Positions 30,086-40,279 of a DNA stretch of 64,000 bases are shown here, piece by piece (the first letter of the stretch is position 1; the number at the start of each line of letters is the position of its first letter). The notes below the pieces were generated by a model. That model was not told the DNA's origin. It was given only the letters and a program-made list of their open reading frames with translations, and did not search any database. This stretch comes from Alternaria dauci (taxonomy: Eukaryota > Ascomycota > Dothideomycetes > Pleosporales > Pleosporaceae): assembly GCF_042100115.1 (NCBI RefSeq), contig NC_091279.1, positions 2,108,001 through 2,172,000 on the forward strand. The letters are read 5' to 3'. Position numbers and translations under genes: made by a program.

Positions 30086-31366
30086 ATGGCGGACAAACAA
30101 GGAAAAGATGCATATGTAACTCTCCTCACTCGACCCAGTTACCTCGCTGGCGCAATCCTGCTAGCCTACACACTCAACAAGCACTCACCGAATACGCCCC
30201 TCATCATAACCTATACACCTGAAACACTTCCAGAAACCTCAGTCAATGCATTCAAAGCCGAAGCCAAACATTCCAACATCATTCTCCACCCCGTAGAGCA
30301 CCTCCGCCTCCCTGAAGATGGAACAGAACACGGCATGGTCGCCGAGCGCTTCATCGACACATGGACCAAACTGCGCGTCTTCGACCTTTGGAACATGCCC
30401 CAAAAGTTTGAACGAATCTGCTGGCTAGACGCCGACATGATGATCTTCTCCAACCCCTCGCCCTTGATTTTCAACGAGCAAAACGACGCTTACCTGCAAG
30501 GCGGCGACGGAATGCGAACAATGGCCGTCCACACATGCGTCTGCAACCTCGACCACGACTCGTGGGCCCCCGCCGAATGGAACCCAGATAACTGCGCCAT
30601 GGCCAAACTCTCCTCGCCGGATCAACTGGCCGAAGTGCGACCAGAACCTTACACGCTGTCCAACTTCAATTCTGGAACTTTTCTCTACCGCCCCAGCAAA
30701 GCGCTAGCAGACTTTGTTCTGCAAAAGTTCCAGGATATTGGCAACACCAAGCTCCGCGCTATGAAGTTTCCGGACCAGGATTTTCTAAACGAGGCGTTTG
30801 ATGGCCGCTGGAGTGCGTTGTCTTGGAAGACGAATGCGTTGAAGACGTGGAGGTACTGGCATACTAACATCTGGGTCGACGACCAGGTCGCAGTGCTGCA
30901 CTACATTGTAGATAAGCCGTGGGCTGCGCGCGTAAAAGATGATGGCACGGCGGGGTATTTGGGGAAAGATGGGGAGACGCATCGCTGGTGGTGGGAGGAG
31001 TATGGAAACTGGTCTGCCGAGCGGGAGAAGCAAGGGGAGAAGGAATTGTTGGATATTGTGGGCAAGTATGCGGCGAGAGAGGATGGTGAGGAGAACGAGG
31101 AGATGAGGGCTATTGGGGGTGGGGCCCAGGATTTTGCGAAGAAGTGGCCGGCTAAGGATGGAGAGAAGAAGGAGGGTGGTGGTGCTGATGAGCCGAAGTT
31201 GACGGAGGAGGCTCAGGGGCAGGCTGAGGCGTTTGGTCAGGGACCGAATGGCCCGGTGCTGAGGAAACCTATGTTGGGCGAGAGGGGCCATGGGCCGGTT
31301 GTGAGGGGTGGGAGAGGACTTGGTGGGAGAAGAGGCGGCGAGGGATGGAGCGTTATGCAGGATTGA
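30086..31366 (+). CDS. Glycosyltransferase family 8 protein (glycogenin/galactinol-synthase-like)
   Basis: A 426-residue intronless GT8-type retaining glycosyltransferase. The start MADKQGKDAYVTLLTRPSYL matches the first strand of the GT-A fold, and LAYTLNKHSPNTPLIITYTP is the second. The metal- and nucleotide-binding DxD motif is in CWLDADMMIFSNPSPL (Asp at about residues 113-115). Further fold motifs are FNSGTFLYRPS, PDQDFLNEAF and a late HYIVDKPW histidine segment. After about residue 325 the protein is low-complexity, rich in Gly, Lys, Glu and Arg, ending GRRGGEGWSVMQD. No signal peptide or membrane helix is visible, so it probably acts in the cytosol, transferring a hexose from a nucleotide sugar. 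The acceptor is unknown. The similarity in style is to fungal galactinol-synthase-like GT8 proteins rather than to glycogenin itself. Confidence 0.88.
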   Translation: MADKQGKDAYVTLLTRPSYLAGAILLAYTLNKHSPNTPLIITYTPETLPETSVNAFKAEAKHSNIILHPVEHLRLPEDGTEHGMVAERFIDTWTKLRVFDLWNMPQKFERICWLDADMMIFSNPSPLIFNEQNDAYLQGGDGMRTMAVHTCVCNLDHDSWAPAEWNPDNCAMAKLSSPDQLAEVRPEPYTLSNFNSGTFLYRPSKALADFVLQKFQDIGNTKLRAMKFPDQDFLNEAFDGRWSALSWKTNALKTWRYWHTNIWVDDQVAVLHYIVDKPWAARVKDDGTAGYLGKDGETHRWWWEEYGNWSAEREKQGEKELLDIVGKYAAREDGEENEEMRAIGGGAQDFAKKWPAKDGEKKEGGGADEPKLTEEAQGQAEAFGQGPNGPVLRKPMLGERGHGPVVRGGRGLGGRRGGEGWSVMQD

Positions 31367-31778
31367 GGTATACGTGGTATGTTAGAGCACAAGACATAGA
31401 AGACACTGAGCAGCAGTGTGGGCGCCAAAACGTAGTAGATGGCCATAAAAGTTTTCTATCTAGGGTGGGCAGGAGGTATTCAACATGTTCTAGATAGGAA
31501 GAGAGAAATAGAGAAAAGGATTGTAGACGTCAGAAGTCACTTTCAGAATGCTGGTATTGAGACGGAAAGTCCATGTATGACTCATCGCATGTATTTGTTC
31601 TAGATCATTGATAGACACCTAGCCTATTGTCCCATATGTTCAGTACCTAAATGATATCGACTCAGTCATATGGCTCATGTCACATGCAAGGTTCTGTCCA
31701 TGCCCGCCTTCCAACCCTGACCCTCCTGTCCAGCTACCCCCATATCTCCCGCCCAAACCCTGCCCTTCCCCGGCCGAC
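31367..31778. other. Intergenic region between convergent genes
   Basis: About 410 bases between the GT8 gene and the convergent coiled-coil gene, containing their 3' ends. I see nothing else in it. Confidence 0.45.
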
Positions 31779-33770
31779 TTAGATAAAGTCAATCAGGTTT
31801 GCGACAGGCTCCTCGTTCTTGATGATGGGGCGCTCAGTCTCCTTGACGACTGGCGATGCGGCGCTGTTAGCGAGGATAATCTGACCGTTGTGTGTCGCAG
31901 AAGGGCCACGGAGCTCAGCGGCGAAGGTAGGGCGCGCAGGTGGCATCCTATAAAGTGTAAGCATGAGTGAAAAACGGGGCAATGAAGTGGTTTTACCTGC
32001 TGAATGGCTCCTCTCGCTTGTGAACCATGGTGCCATTGGTATACCCGTTGACCTTGCCATCCACGTTGCGGGTCTCATCAGCGACGTTGTCAGCCCTGGC
32101 GTTGATGATCGACTTCTTCTCAGTCGTAACTTCCTTCTTCTCGACATTCTTCATCCGCTCGACATCGTCTTCGTGCTGCAGGCGACCAACAAGTTCACCA
32201 ATGTTCCAGAGATTGTGCGGGTGGCTAGCGTCGTAGAGAAAGTCCAGCTCAGGGCTGTTGCGGTCGATCAAGCCCTGGCGAAACTTGCTCAACGTGACTT
32301 GAGCACGGTGGCAAGCGCCGTAGCCCTCTAAGAAGCCCCGCTGACGAGACTTCTCGTGTCCTTCTTTGCGACCAATCTCTTTGCCGGCGCCATATCCGTT
32401 GTTGTACTCGAGTTCGGCAATCTCTTCGGCCTTCTCGTCGGTCAGCGAATTCTCGAGTTCGGACTTGAGCGAGTCGTGGATGATGGCCTTGTACTGCTGC
32501 TCGCGCATCTGTTGTGCTGCTTCGCGAAGACGTAGACCCTCGAACTTGATGTTGAGCTTTCCGTTGACGTCGGCCATGGTCTTCTGAGCGTTCAGCTCGG
32601 CTTCTTGTCGGGCGCGCTGCATGTCCACTGCACTCATAGGGCGAACGCCTTGCTTCTCGAGAGAATACCAGAGCTGTTTCTGGCCTTCAGAGAGGTACAT
32701 CTCATGCTGTGAGATCTTTTGTTCTCGAGTGTCAAGTTCACGCTCCCTAGCTTCGACCTTGGCTTTGAGCGTGAGAGCTTCAGCTTGCTCCCGCAGCAGG
32801 TTGGACAGCATACTCGAAGAAGCGGCTTCGACCTTTTGCTGCTGCTCGGCCTCGATGGTAGTCCGGAGTCGCCGGTTTTTTTCGCGCTCGACATCTAGTT
32901 CATGCTTGGTCTTCATCAGCTGGGCGCTGATACGGGCGAACTGCTCGCGATCTACGTGGTCGCCTCTAGGCTGATATGACGTATAGTGAGAACGAGGGGC
33001 TCGAGGACCTTCGTTGAATCGAGTCACTTCGTTTGGTGGTACCATGGGCTAGATGTGTTAGTTATGAATATGTCCGAAGGTGTCGAGATATACCCTTGAG
33101 TCATGGACGCCGAAGTGGCGCGATAGCGGTGACTGGAAATCGGGTCGCATATGAGGAGGCAGGCTGTGAGCGGGCTTGAAAGGCTTCGAAGACTCGATAG
33201 TCATGTCTATGTCAGGCTTGATATCACTGTTTGCAGTCTCGGTATCGACCTCGACGGTCTCGGCCTGAGCTTCCAGGGTAGACGCTGTAGGAGAATCGTT
33301 CTTGGCGATGGGAGATGCTTCTCTTCAGTCAGTCAATGCTTTCCGTGATAGAAACGAGACATACCAAGCTCCGAATCTGCCTTGCCATTAGACTGCTCAT
33401 CATGGCCTTGAACCAAACCTGGGCTCGCCACCGTCGAACTGCTATGCATGCCCTCCATGATCTCGCCCTTATCAAGAAGAGCGATGCTCCCGCAGTCAAG
33501 CGTGACAAGCTTTGGTGGTGAGAAGGGAGAGCCGAGAGTCGTTTCCTCAACGTCTGCCGAGTCCTGGACGCGGTCTACCTCCTTGACTTCGCTCGAGTTC
33601 TCGGGCCCGGGTACAGAATCCTCAGACACAGCAAGCGGATGATCGGGTCCCGGCGCGTCGCCCTGGTTAGAAAGCTCTCTCTCGGGCAACAATGTACTAG
33701 GGGCGGTCGTCTCTGTATCAGAGAGTGTGGTGACGTCCGGGTGGGTGGCTTCGTCGCTTGAAAGAGCCAT
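31779..33770 (-). CDS. Coiled-coil protein of unknown function
   Basis: A 616-residue protein from four exons on the minus strand: 33770-33365, 33317-33094, 33048-31997 and 31947-31779. Introns are 45-49 bases, and all joins keep frame. Residues 1-230 are acidic and disordered (Ser, Thr, Glu, Pro-rich). From about residue 235 a long coiled coil begins (MKTKHELDVEREKNRRLRTT, EQAEALTLKAKVEARERELD, heptad-like spacing) and runs to about 430. It is followed by a conserved-looking globular part (GYGAGKEIGRKEGHEKSRQR, LEGYGACHRAQVTLSKFRQG, FLYDASHPHNLWNIGELVGR). The protein ends in EEPVANLIDFI, a short acidic-hydrophobic peptide. I do not recognise the family. A structural or scaffold role is the most that the sequence supports. 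The last exon would be missed if the unspliced stop after EEPFSR were taken. Confidence 0.75.
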
Positions 33771-34106
33771 GTTGAAGACTCTGAATGCTGTAGTAGTTGT
33801 CAGATCTGTATCACAATTCAACTACCTCTCGAGCAGGTGGGGACCGACTCGGTAGTATGAAGTATACTTCTTTTCCAGGATAGAGAGGAAGAAGGCAAGC
33901 CCGGAACAGTAGAAAGAAAGGCTTGTATAGATGTGCAGGACCTAGTGAGAGGTACTGGCACGTGAGAAAGTCCCTGGCCGTATCGGCCGCTACTGAAGTA
34001 AAGGTAGAATCTTGTCGCGCTGACATACCGCGATGCGTGCGTTTGACCATATCACTGCCGCTACCTCGTTTAGTGCACATGTCGCGGCTTTCAGAGGCGG
34101 ACGTTG
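33771..34106. other. Short intergenic region
   Basis: About 335 bases between the start of the coiled-coil gene and the end of the F-box gene, both on the minus strand. It should carry the coiled-coil gene promoter; no clear element is visible. Confidence 0.4.
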
Positions 34107-35549
34107 TCATTCTCTTTCGGCCCTTGGTCTATTTGACATCTCCAAGTCAGTCCCGAAATATTCCACCTCGCTGAGTTCAAATTGCACACCCATGTCCAAA
34201 AATGCCTTTGTGAGATCAGGGGCCTTCATCCTGTTGAACTCGCCGTCGATGCTGAAACGCTCCAGATGCAACCCCGAAGAACCATACTCTGTGACCCAAC
34301 CCCACAGGTCGGGCGAATTATCCAGACTTACACATGGCATTCCTTCAAATTCCCCAATCATTAGCAATGCAAATTCTTTCAAACTAGACGGTAGCAGCTT
34401 GTCCATCGACGGTAGAGGTGTTTCCCTTTGCCGGTCGGGGTCCGGCACAATATTGAGCGGTGCAGAGGACCCGAGAAGGCAGTGCTCCGATATAGCCAAC
34501 CTCTTGAGACGTCTGAATGGCAGAAGAGTACCAAGATATTGAGACTCATCCAGATCGCCATCGGTGTCGACTTGACGCAAATCGAGATGTAGACTTTCTA
34601 AGCTTTCTTTGTGACGCAGAAGAGGAACGTAGAGGTCTCGTAGTGTCCCGGTCATGTTATTGAGGAAAGACCATGTGCAAACAACATGCTGTAGCTCCTT
34701 ACATGCCGACAGTATGTTGGCAACCTCCGCTATCTCGACCATGCATTCGGTAACTTCTAGACGTCTTAGCATGTTGAAGGTACCAAGCTCGGACGGTTGT
34801 GGTGGCAGTGTGAATGTCGCCACACCATGAGCTCGGAAGTCAGAAAGCAAGGGAGCCCTAGACATGACGGAGCAGATCTGGTCGAAGGATCCAGAACAAT
34901 GGTTCATGGATACGTCTATGTGCATTTGAACACATAGGATTCGCAGTTTATGGAAGTCCTGTCTAGCCACTGTCGTTTGTGTGAGCGCACCCGTTGTGTC
35001 TTCCTCCGTTATGATGTGTTTCCAAAAAGACACGTCGTTAGTCTCGAGAGCGACGAGAGAAAGATGTTGTAGGTTTGGCGCGCATTTGATTACATCGGCA
35101 AGTAGCTGCAAGTAATGTGCTGCCTGGTACACGACATCCAGCTCAAAAGTATCGTCGTGGAGACTGTTGCCTTGATCGTCTTCGAGTCGGACCTCCACAT
35201 ATTGCAGATACTCTATACATGTGTCGACTGGAATACGAGAGGCCAAAGTTCTTTGGTGGAACAGCTCGAGAGATTCGAGACCGTTTCGAGTAACAGCTCC
35301 TGCGAATGATGCGTACAGAATTGGGGTGGCTATTCTGTTCATATGGCGGGATGCCAGACAGACACTGCATAGTGATCGCTTACGTGCGCGGTTTTCGGAT
35401 TGGCGCGTTTTCTCCTTTTCTGGGTCTCTGAAATCTGTCGATTGCGTCTCATAAGAGCGAATGGTAAGGAAGTAACTCAGGATTTCCAGTACCAGCTCAT
35501 CCGGCAGCCCGCCGAGCGGCGTGGTCTCGTCCACCATAGTAGAATGCAT
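34107..35549 (-). CDS. F-box protein with leucine-rich-repeat-like body
   Basis: A 480-residue intronless protein. The F-box lies at about residues 13-80: GGLPDELVLEILSYF, then an acidic/basic insert, then RSLCSVCLASRHMNRIATPI and LYASF. It would bind Skp1 in an SCF ubiquitin ligase. The rest alternates hydrophobic strands and helices in leucine-rich-repeat-like fashion (APNLQHLSLVALETN, FNMLRRLEVTECMVEIAEVA, LESLHLDLRQVD, FRRLKRLAISEHC, LERFSIDGEFNRM), which would form the substrate-recognition surface. The target cannot be inferred. Such proteins are numerous and fast-evolving in Pleosporales. The start MHSTMVDE has a second ATG four codons in (35537), and either could be used. Confidence 0.82.
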   Translation of the reverse strand: MHSTMVDETTPLGGLPDELVLEILSYFLTIRSYETQSTDFRDPEKEKTRQSENRARKRSLCSVCLASRHMNRIATPILYASFAGAVTRNGLESLELFHQRTLASRIPVDTCIEYLQYVEVRLEDDQGNSLHDDTFELDVVYQAAHYLQLLADVIKCAPNLQHLSLVALETNDVSFWKHIITEEDTTGALTQTTVARQDFHKLRILCVQMHIDVSMNHCSGSFDQICSVMSRAPLLSDFRAHGVATFTLPPQPSELGTFNMLRRLEVTECMVEIAEVANILSACKELQHVVCTWSFLNNMTGTLRDLYVPLLRHKESLESLHLDLRQVDTDGDLDESQYLGTLLPFRRLKRLAISEHCLLGSSAPLNIVPDPDRQRETPLPSMDKLLPSSLKEFALLMIGEFEGMPCVSLDNSPDLWGWVTEYGSSGLHLERFSIDGEFNRMKAPDLTKAFLDMGVQFELSEVEYFGTDLEMSNRPRAERE

Positions 35550-35848
35550 TCCTTTGTCGCGTGAAGCACCTGTTAGGGAGTACAGGTGGGTAAGATTGAA
35601 GCTTGTTGTGATATAAGGGCAAACTTTGGAAAATACGACACGTCGCCCAAGTTCACGACGAGTCAGGGTGACAGGAGGCTAGTCCATAAGGGGAAATATG
35701 CGGGCTGTTAAGGCCGCTCCAAATTACATATTTCCCAACATCAAGGATCACGCCGAGGTTGTGCACTTCTGCCAGTAAAGTTCCTAACATGTTGTTACAT
35801 TATCCTGGGTATATTTCGCGAAACTCAATCAGTGACCAGGGGGCCAGT

Positions 35849-36406
35849 TCACACAATCTGACTTGTCTTCCCTGTCTCTACGTCATAGACCCAGCCGCTA
35901 AACCTAATGTTCTCCTCAATCGCTTTGATCCGAAGCCACTGTATGTCCTTTTTGACCTGGATCTCTACATCACGGAAAGTGTGAAAGTCGAGTGACTCCA
36001 CCTCTCTCGCGGCCACTTCTCCCCTCTTCTTCATGACCATGGCTCTCGCAGTATCGTTGTCGAAAGTGAGCATGCCGCATCCTGTATGCTTGACAACTAT
36101 CACTTCTCTGGTTCCAAGAAGTTGTTGCGATATGACGATCGACCGGAAGGCGTCCTTTACACAGCCGCCGGCGTTGCGTATTACGTGGGCGGCTCCGAGG
36201 GGTATACCGAATGCAGCAGCGGGGTCGATGCGGGCGTCCATACATGTCACTGTCGCATCAAAGTCAGTACATGGCGATGTGGACCATGGGGTGTGCCTAC
36301 CAATAGTGTATCTCTGGCTAGGTGGAAGTGCTAGATGGCCCTGGTCGAAAGAGGCAGCATAGGCCTGGTTCCCAAGCTCGAGGTTCCTCTCTCCATGGGT
36401 CGGCAT
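35849..36406 (-). CDS. Beta-class carbonic anhydrase
   Basis: A 168-residue plant/bacterial-type (beta) carbonic anhydrase, reversibly hydrating CO2 to bicarbonate, from two exons (36406-36301 and 36249-35849). Removing the 51-base intron joins RYTI to VTCMDARIDP, the conserved strand and first zinc-ligand loop (Cys38, with the Asp40/Arg42 dyad). The other ligands are in KHTGCG (His and Cys at about residues 90 and 93). The GIPLGAAHVIRNAGG segment is the expected second strand. The length fits the short fungal CAS3-like form. No mitochondrial targeting peptide is apparent, so a cytosolic enzyme is likely. The intron contains no stop and has a length divisible by three, so retention would add 17 residues just before the zinc loop. 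A TATATAAA box lies about 75 bases upstream. Confidence 0.92.
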   Translation of the reverse strand: MPTHGERNLELGNQAYAASFDQGHLALPPSQRYTIGRHTPWSTSPCTDFDATVTCMDARIDPAAAFGIPLGAAHVIRNAGGCVKDAFRSIVISQQLLGTREVIVVKHTGCGMLTFDNDTARAMVMKKRGEVAAREVESLDFHTFRDVEIQVKKDIQWLRIKAIEENIRFSGWVYDVETGKTSQIV

Positions 36407-37262
36407 CGTCGGTAATGTGGTTATTAGAGTACGGTAGTTTTGATGGGTGGTATCATGCGATTTATCATCGCGGCCTGTACTTTATATATCGCTGTGCCGT
36501 TATCCGATCAGGCGCCGTGCAGCTCCTGCATCTGAACAGGGTCGCGACATCGCGGGGTTGAATTTCGCCATCTTACTGAACTGATACAATTGGCGTTGAT
36601 GGAGGAATAACATGCGACAGCCTTTACGGCAGCTCCACGTCTCCCGGCGCAGTGGCATTAAGATGCGCATGATGTGATTGGTCATATTCGTAGGATCCTT
36701 AGGCGTATCTCAGGCATGTCGCCAAAAAGCGGGGCAACACCCCTAGCGTGTGGCAGGTGCATCTCCAGATCTTCCATTGATCTCCGTCCTTCATTCTTTC
36801 TTTCATGACAGGTTAATGCTTCGCGCCATTAAATACAACTCCCGGTCTCTCCCGCGTCTTGTTGTCTTGACTGTCGCAGTCTGACTGAATCCCGCGGAAG
36901 GAAGGTCCGTGCACTGCCTTATGCCTTTCGAGACGTGAACAGATAAACCCCAACCACTCGGCGTAGGATTGCCTTCTAGAAACACTTGGAAGAGATACCG
37001 AATGAATTAGCGAATGCTATCGCGGCAAAGATTGGGCGTAAAGCGACGTGGTCTAATGGTGTAGGATCTGGGTAGGAGCCTATCACCAAATCCATACAAT
37101 TAACTGTTCCCCAAAGTACAATCAATGATTACTGTCTCACGATATCTCCACCAGGAGACTCAAAGGCAGCTCTACACACTCGGGGTAGGAGACTACATCG
37201 GAAGGCCGGCATCAAGAGAAGGAAATACCCACTATCATACGTCTTTGCGCGATAGATGACGA
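36407..37262. other. Intergenic region
   Basis: About 850 bases between the carbonic anhydrase start and the hydrolase end. The left end is the anhydrase promoter. A tRNA-like TGGTCTAATGGT string occurs near 37050, but no matching arms are visible, so it is not called. Confidence 0.45.
36481..36488 (-). promoter_or_regulatory. TATA box of the carbonic anhydrase gene
   Basis: On the minus strand this reads TATATAAA, a consensus-quality TATA element 75 bases before the ATG of the beta-carbonic anhydrase. Confidence 0.55.
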
Positions 37263-38392
37263 CTACGGCAGCTTCACGTCGAACTTCCCTGTAGCCTCTG
37301 GCTGCGAAAGTACCCACAAAATGCCTCCGTCGACACACTGATCCCAGTGCTCAGATGCCTTCAGCGCCTTGCCAAATCGCCTATGACCGTGCGGAACGCC
37401 TTTGAACAAAGTAATGTCTGTCGGCACGTTTGCCTCCGAGAGAAGTTTTGCGTAGAGCAGAGCCTCGTCGCGCAGCGGGTCTAAGCCTGCGATACCAAAC
37501 ACTGTAGGGGGTAAGCCTTTGACCTCCTCTGCTGTCGCATTGACCATGTTGAACTTGGTGTCTTTCAAATCTGGTGGAGCAGTCTCGGCCGTACCCAACA
37601 GCTTCGAGAAAAAATCGACAATCTTCCTCGGCAAAACTGGTGCGTCTGCGTTCTCGATGTAAGACGAAGTTTTGAGCAGCTTGCCGGGCCCTTGGTCGTA
37701 TGTGGCTGGATGGGCAACCATGGGGATGATCAAGATCTGTCCGGCTAGAGTAGGCAGACCTGCAATCACCTCGCTTTTTCCAAGATGTTGCTCGAGTGTG
37801 AGAGATGCTGCTAACGTGCCGCCTGCCGAAATGCCACCCGTGAGGACCTTGGATGGATCTCCCCCGAGTTCATCAATGTTCTTATGCAGCCAGGCGAATG
37901 CATCTTGAGAATCGTACCAAGCGGTAGGGAACTTGTGTTCGGGCGTATGACGGTAGTTGACGTTCAGCACTATCACCCCTGTCTTAATGGCGGTTTGCGC
38001 ACATATCGGATCCTCACTGCAGAGTGTACCTGTACGACTATTAGTCGCGCGGTTCTGCATTCTACAAACAGAGAGGTCTTACCGAAAATGAAGCCTCCGC
38101 CGTGGAAGTACAGGTATACGGGGAGTCTTGCTGACGCATCCGCCTTCACAGACCGATAGGATCGAGCCTCGATAGTCGAGCCATCGCGGGTCGGGATAAC
38201 ATAATCTTTGATCTGAACATGTGGTGCTAACAGTGGCATTATCTCTGCAGCTCGGCTTTCTCTCTCGGAGTTGACAGCTTTTTGTAGCACATACGGATCC
38301 ATTGTGATGTCGTAGGTTTGTGCGGGCAGTGTCTTCTGCACTGCCAGCCACTCCTCGGACGGGCCGCCATACTGGGAGAAATCCAAAGCCAT
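37263..38392 (-). CDS. Alpha/beta-hydrolase fold-3 esterase (HSL-like)
   Basis: A 358-residue carboxylesterase/lipase of the hormone-sensitive-lipase-like (family IV) type, from two exons (38392-38083 and 38029-37263). The oxyanion-hole motif HGGG is at residues 97-100. The intron falls just after it (FIFG|TLCSED), and its 53 bases shift frame, so splicing is required. The nucleophile elbow is GISAG at about residue 168-172. The acid is in FGIAGLDPLRD (about 287), and the base His in GVPHGHRRF (about 315). No signal peptide is present, so it acts inside the cell on a small ester. Its start faces the start of an SDR gene 364 bases away. An esterase plus dehydrogenase under one divergent promoter suggests a small catabolic or detoxification module (inference). 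Confidence 0.9.
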
Positions 38393-38756
38393 TTTCGATG
38401 TGAGGCGAGTGGTGAAATCGACAGAGTATCCTTTGGCGAGACGATGTTGATAAGTGATTCAACTTCGTACGAACCTAGCATTATGTGATACGTCTAGCTG
38501 CGACGTATGCGACCCGTCGTTAGCGTCACCCCGCATGTACCGAGGTTGATACATGCCACCAACGCCACTATTGGCTGGCCGCTGTTAAGGATACGCAACG
38601 TCGCTAGCTACCGGTAATAAGCTGGTCGCGTTGGACACGACATCTGTGACCTTTGAAGTCGTTTCTTGCTCAAACAACGACCGTGAACGGCATCTGCGAC
38701 ACTCCCGAGGTCGCCTGGAGATAACGTCATACACCCACCTAAGCAGGCCCAGAATA
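38393..38756. promoter_or_regulatory. Divergent promoter between esterase and SDR genes
   Basis: A compact 364-base gap between two outward-facing starts. It must contain both promoters. I see no clear TATA box. Confidence 0.45.
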
Positions 38757-39655
38757 ATGGCGGCAATCCCATTGGAACCTCCCTCGCGCGGTCTCAAAAG
38801 CAAAGTCGCGATCGTGACTGGAGCAGGATGCGTCGGTGACGGCATTGGTAACGGCCGTGCGATATCAATCATGCTGGCTGATGAGGGCTGCCATGTCCTC
38901 TGTCTAGATCTGAAGATGACCTGGGCGGAGAAGACTGCTGAGATGGCAGCGTCGAAACCACATCGGGGAAGAGCTTTGGCAATGGAGGCCGATGTTACGA
39001 AAGCCAGTGATTGCGAGGCAGCAGTAGCTAAAGCACTCAAAGAGTTTGGAAAGCTGGATATTCTAGTCAACAATGTCGGAATCGGTGGTGCAACAGGAAC
39101 GGCGGTTGATGTTGACATGGAAGCGTGGGCGAAGGGACTTGAGGTCAACGTAACCAGCATGGTACAGATGGCGAAGTTTTGTATACCGGCCATGCAACGG
39201 AACGACGGCGAAGTGAAAGGCAGCATCATCAACATGGGCTCAGTCGCAGGGCTGAAAGGAGGAACACCGCATCTTTTGTATCCAACCAGCAAAGGCGCAG
39301 TGGTAAACATGACAAGGGCGATGGCTGCGCACCATGCACCCGATGGCATCAGGGTGAATTGTGTTTGTCCTGGCGTACGGGCCCCATGATTGTTGTACGA
39401 TGACGGACTGACAGTCGGTAGATGCTTTACACACCGATGATGTATGCGGGCGGTATGAGCGAAGAAGCTCGCGAAGCTCGCAAGAAAAGAAGTCTACTCG
39501 GTACAGAGGGCAACGGATGGGATGCAGCCTGCGCCGTAACGTTTCTCGCTTCGGACCACGCGAGATGGATAACAGGTGCGGTACTGCCTGTGGACGCTGG
39601 CGCAACAGCTGCGGTGGGTATCGGTATGCCGAAGAGTGCCAGTGTCAACGGCTAG
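38757..39655 (+). CDS. Short-chain dehydrogenase/reductase (FabG-like)
   Basis: A 283-residue classical SDR from two exons (38757-39374 and 39422-39655; intron 47 bases). The cofactor loop is TGAGCVGDGIGNGRA, longer than the standard TGxxxGxG by an inserted segment. An Asp in CLDLKM after strand 2 suggests NAD(H). ADVTKASD, NNVGIGG, the catalytic Ser in NMGSVAGLKG, and YPTSK (YxxxK) are all present. The splice joins CVCPG to MLYTPMMYAG, the usual post-active-site loop, and the protein ends in the TGAVLPVDAGATAAVG helix-strand common to FabG-like enzymes. The substrate is unknown. It is divergent from the esterase gene at 37263-38392 and may be co-regulated with it. Confidence 0.9.
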
Positions 39656-40279
39656 AACGCAAGGCACATGCGATCAAGTGGTGGGCAGAAAATGAAGAAG
39701 AGTGCTGAGCAGCGCGGCAACCTCGGTCGATCGGCACTTCTCGGCGCAGCGATCGTTTAACTTACTGGTACCGGCAGTTGTGCAACAGCCTTACCCACGT
39801 TTGAGCCTCAGGAACCAGAACTCTCCGCACGCCCATTGGAAGCGCCATCAGCCTCTTCCGACGCCTGACAACTGTCGAAGCACCTGCGATGACCGGCGCA
39901 CGGAAAGTACCTTCTGTGTGGGGCGGGAAGTTGCCGGATGCGGGCATGCTTCAGCAATTTGCACCAATCGGAGCATTTCACAGCAGCCAAGATTGAAACA
40001 CATGGCAGTCCGCTCCGCAGTCTATCCTCAATCCCGCTCATTACCCCGGAAAGTTTACTATATGCATCTTGGCAACGTCCTAGTCCTTCTATCCATTCGT
40101 GGAAAGCAGCATGTAAGTCAATTTCCAAGCTTTGGACGGAAGGATCGTTTTTGTGGCGCACGCCTTAATCTCCTTGTGTAACAAGACTACGATGTCAGCA
40201 AAGTCTATAAGATGGACTATCGTGATGGCGGATTGTATTCTAGATCCAGGTGCAGCTTGCTTCTCTACTCTTCGCAACG
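39656..40279. other. Intergenic region upstream of the GH43 gene
   Basis: About 620 bases with only short shadow frames. It contains the GH43 promoter; no clear element stands out. Confidence 0.45.

Noticed and set aside
37040..37100. tRNA-like A-box string (TGGTCTAATGGT)
   Set aside because: No matching B-box, anticodon arm or acceptor stem could be folded around it.
38585..39349. 254-residue minus-strand frame opposite the SDR gene
   Set aside because: It is a shadow of the SDR coding strand, which has complete active-site motifs and a well-placed intron.
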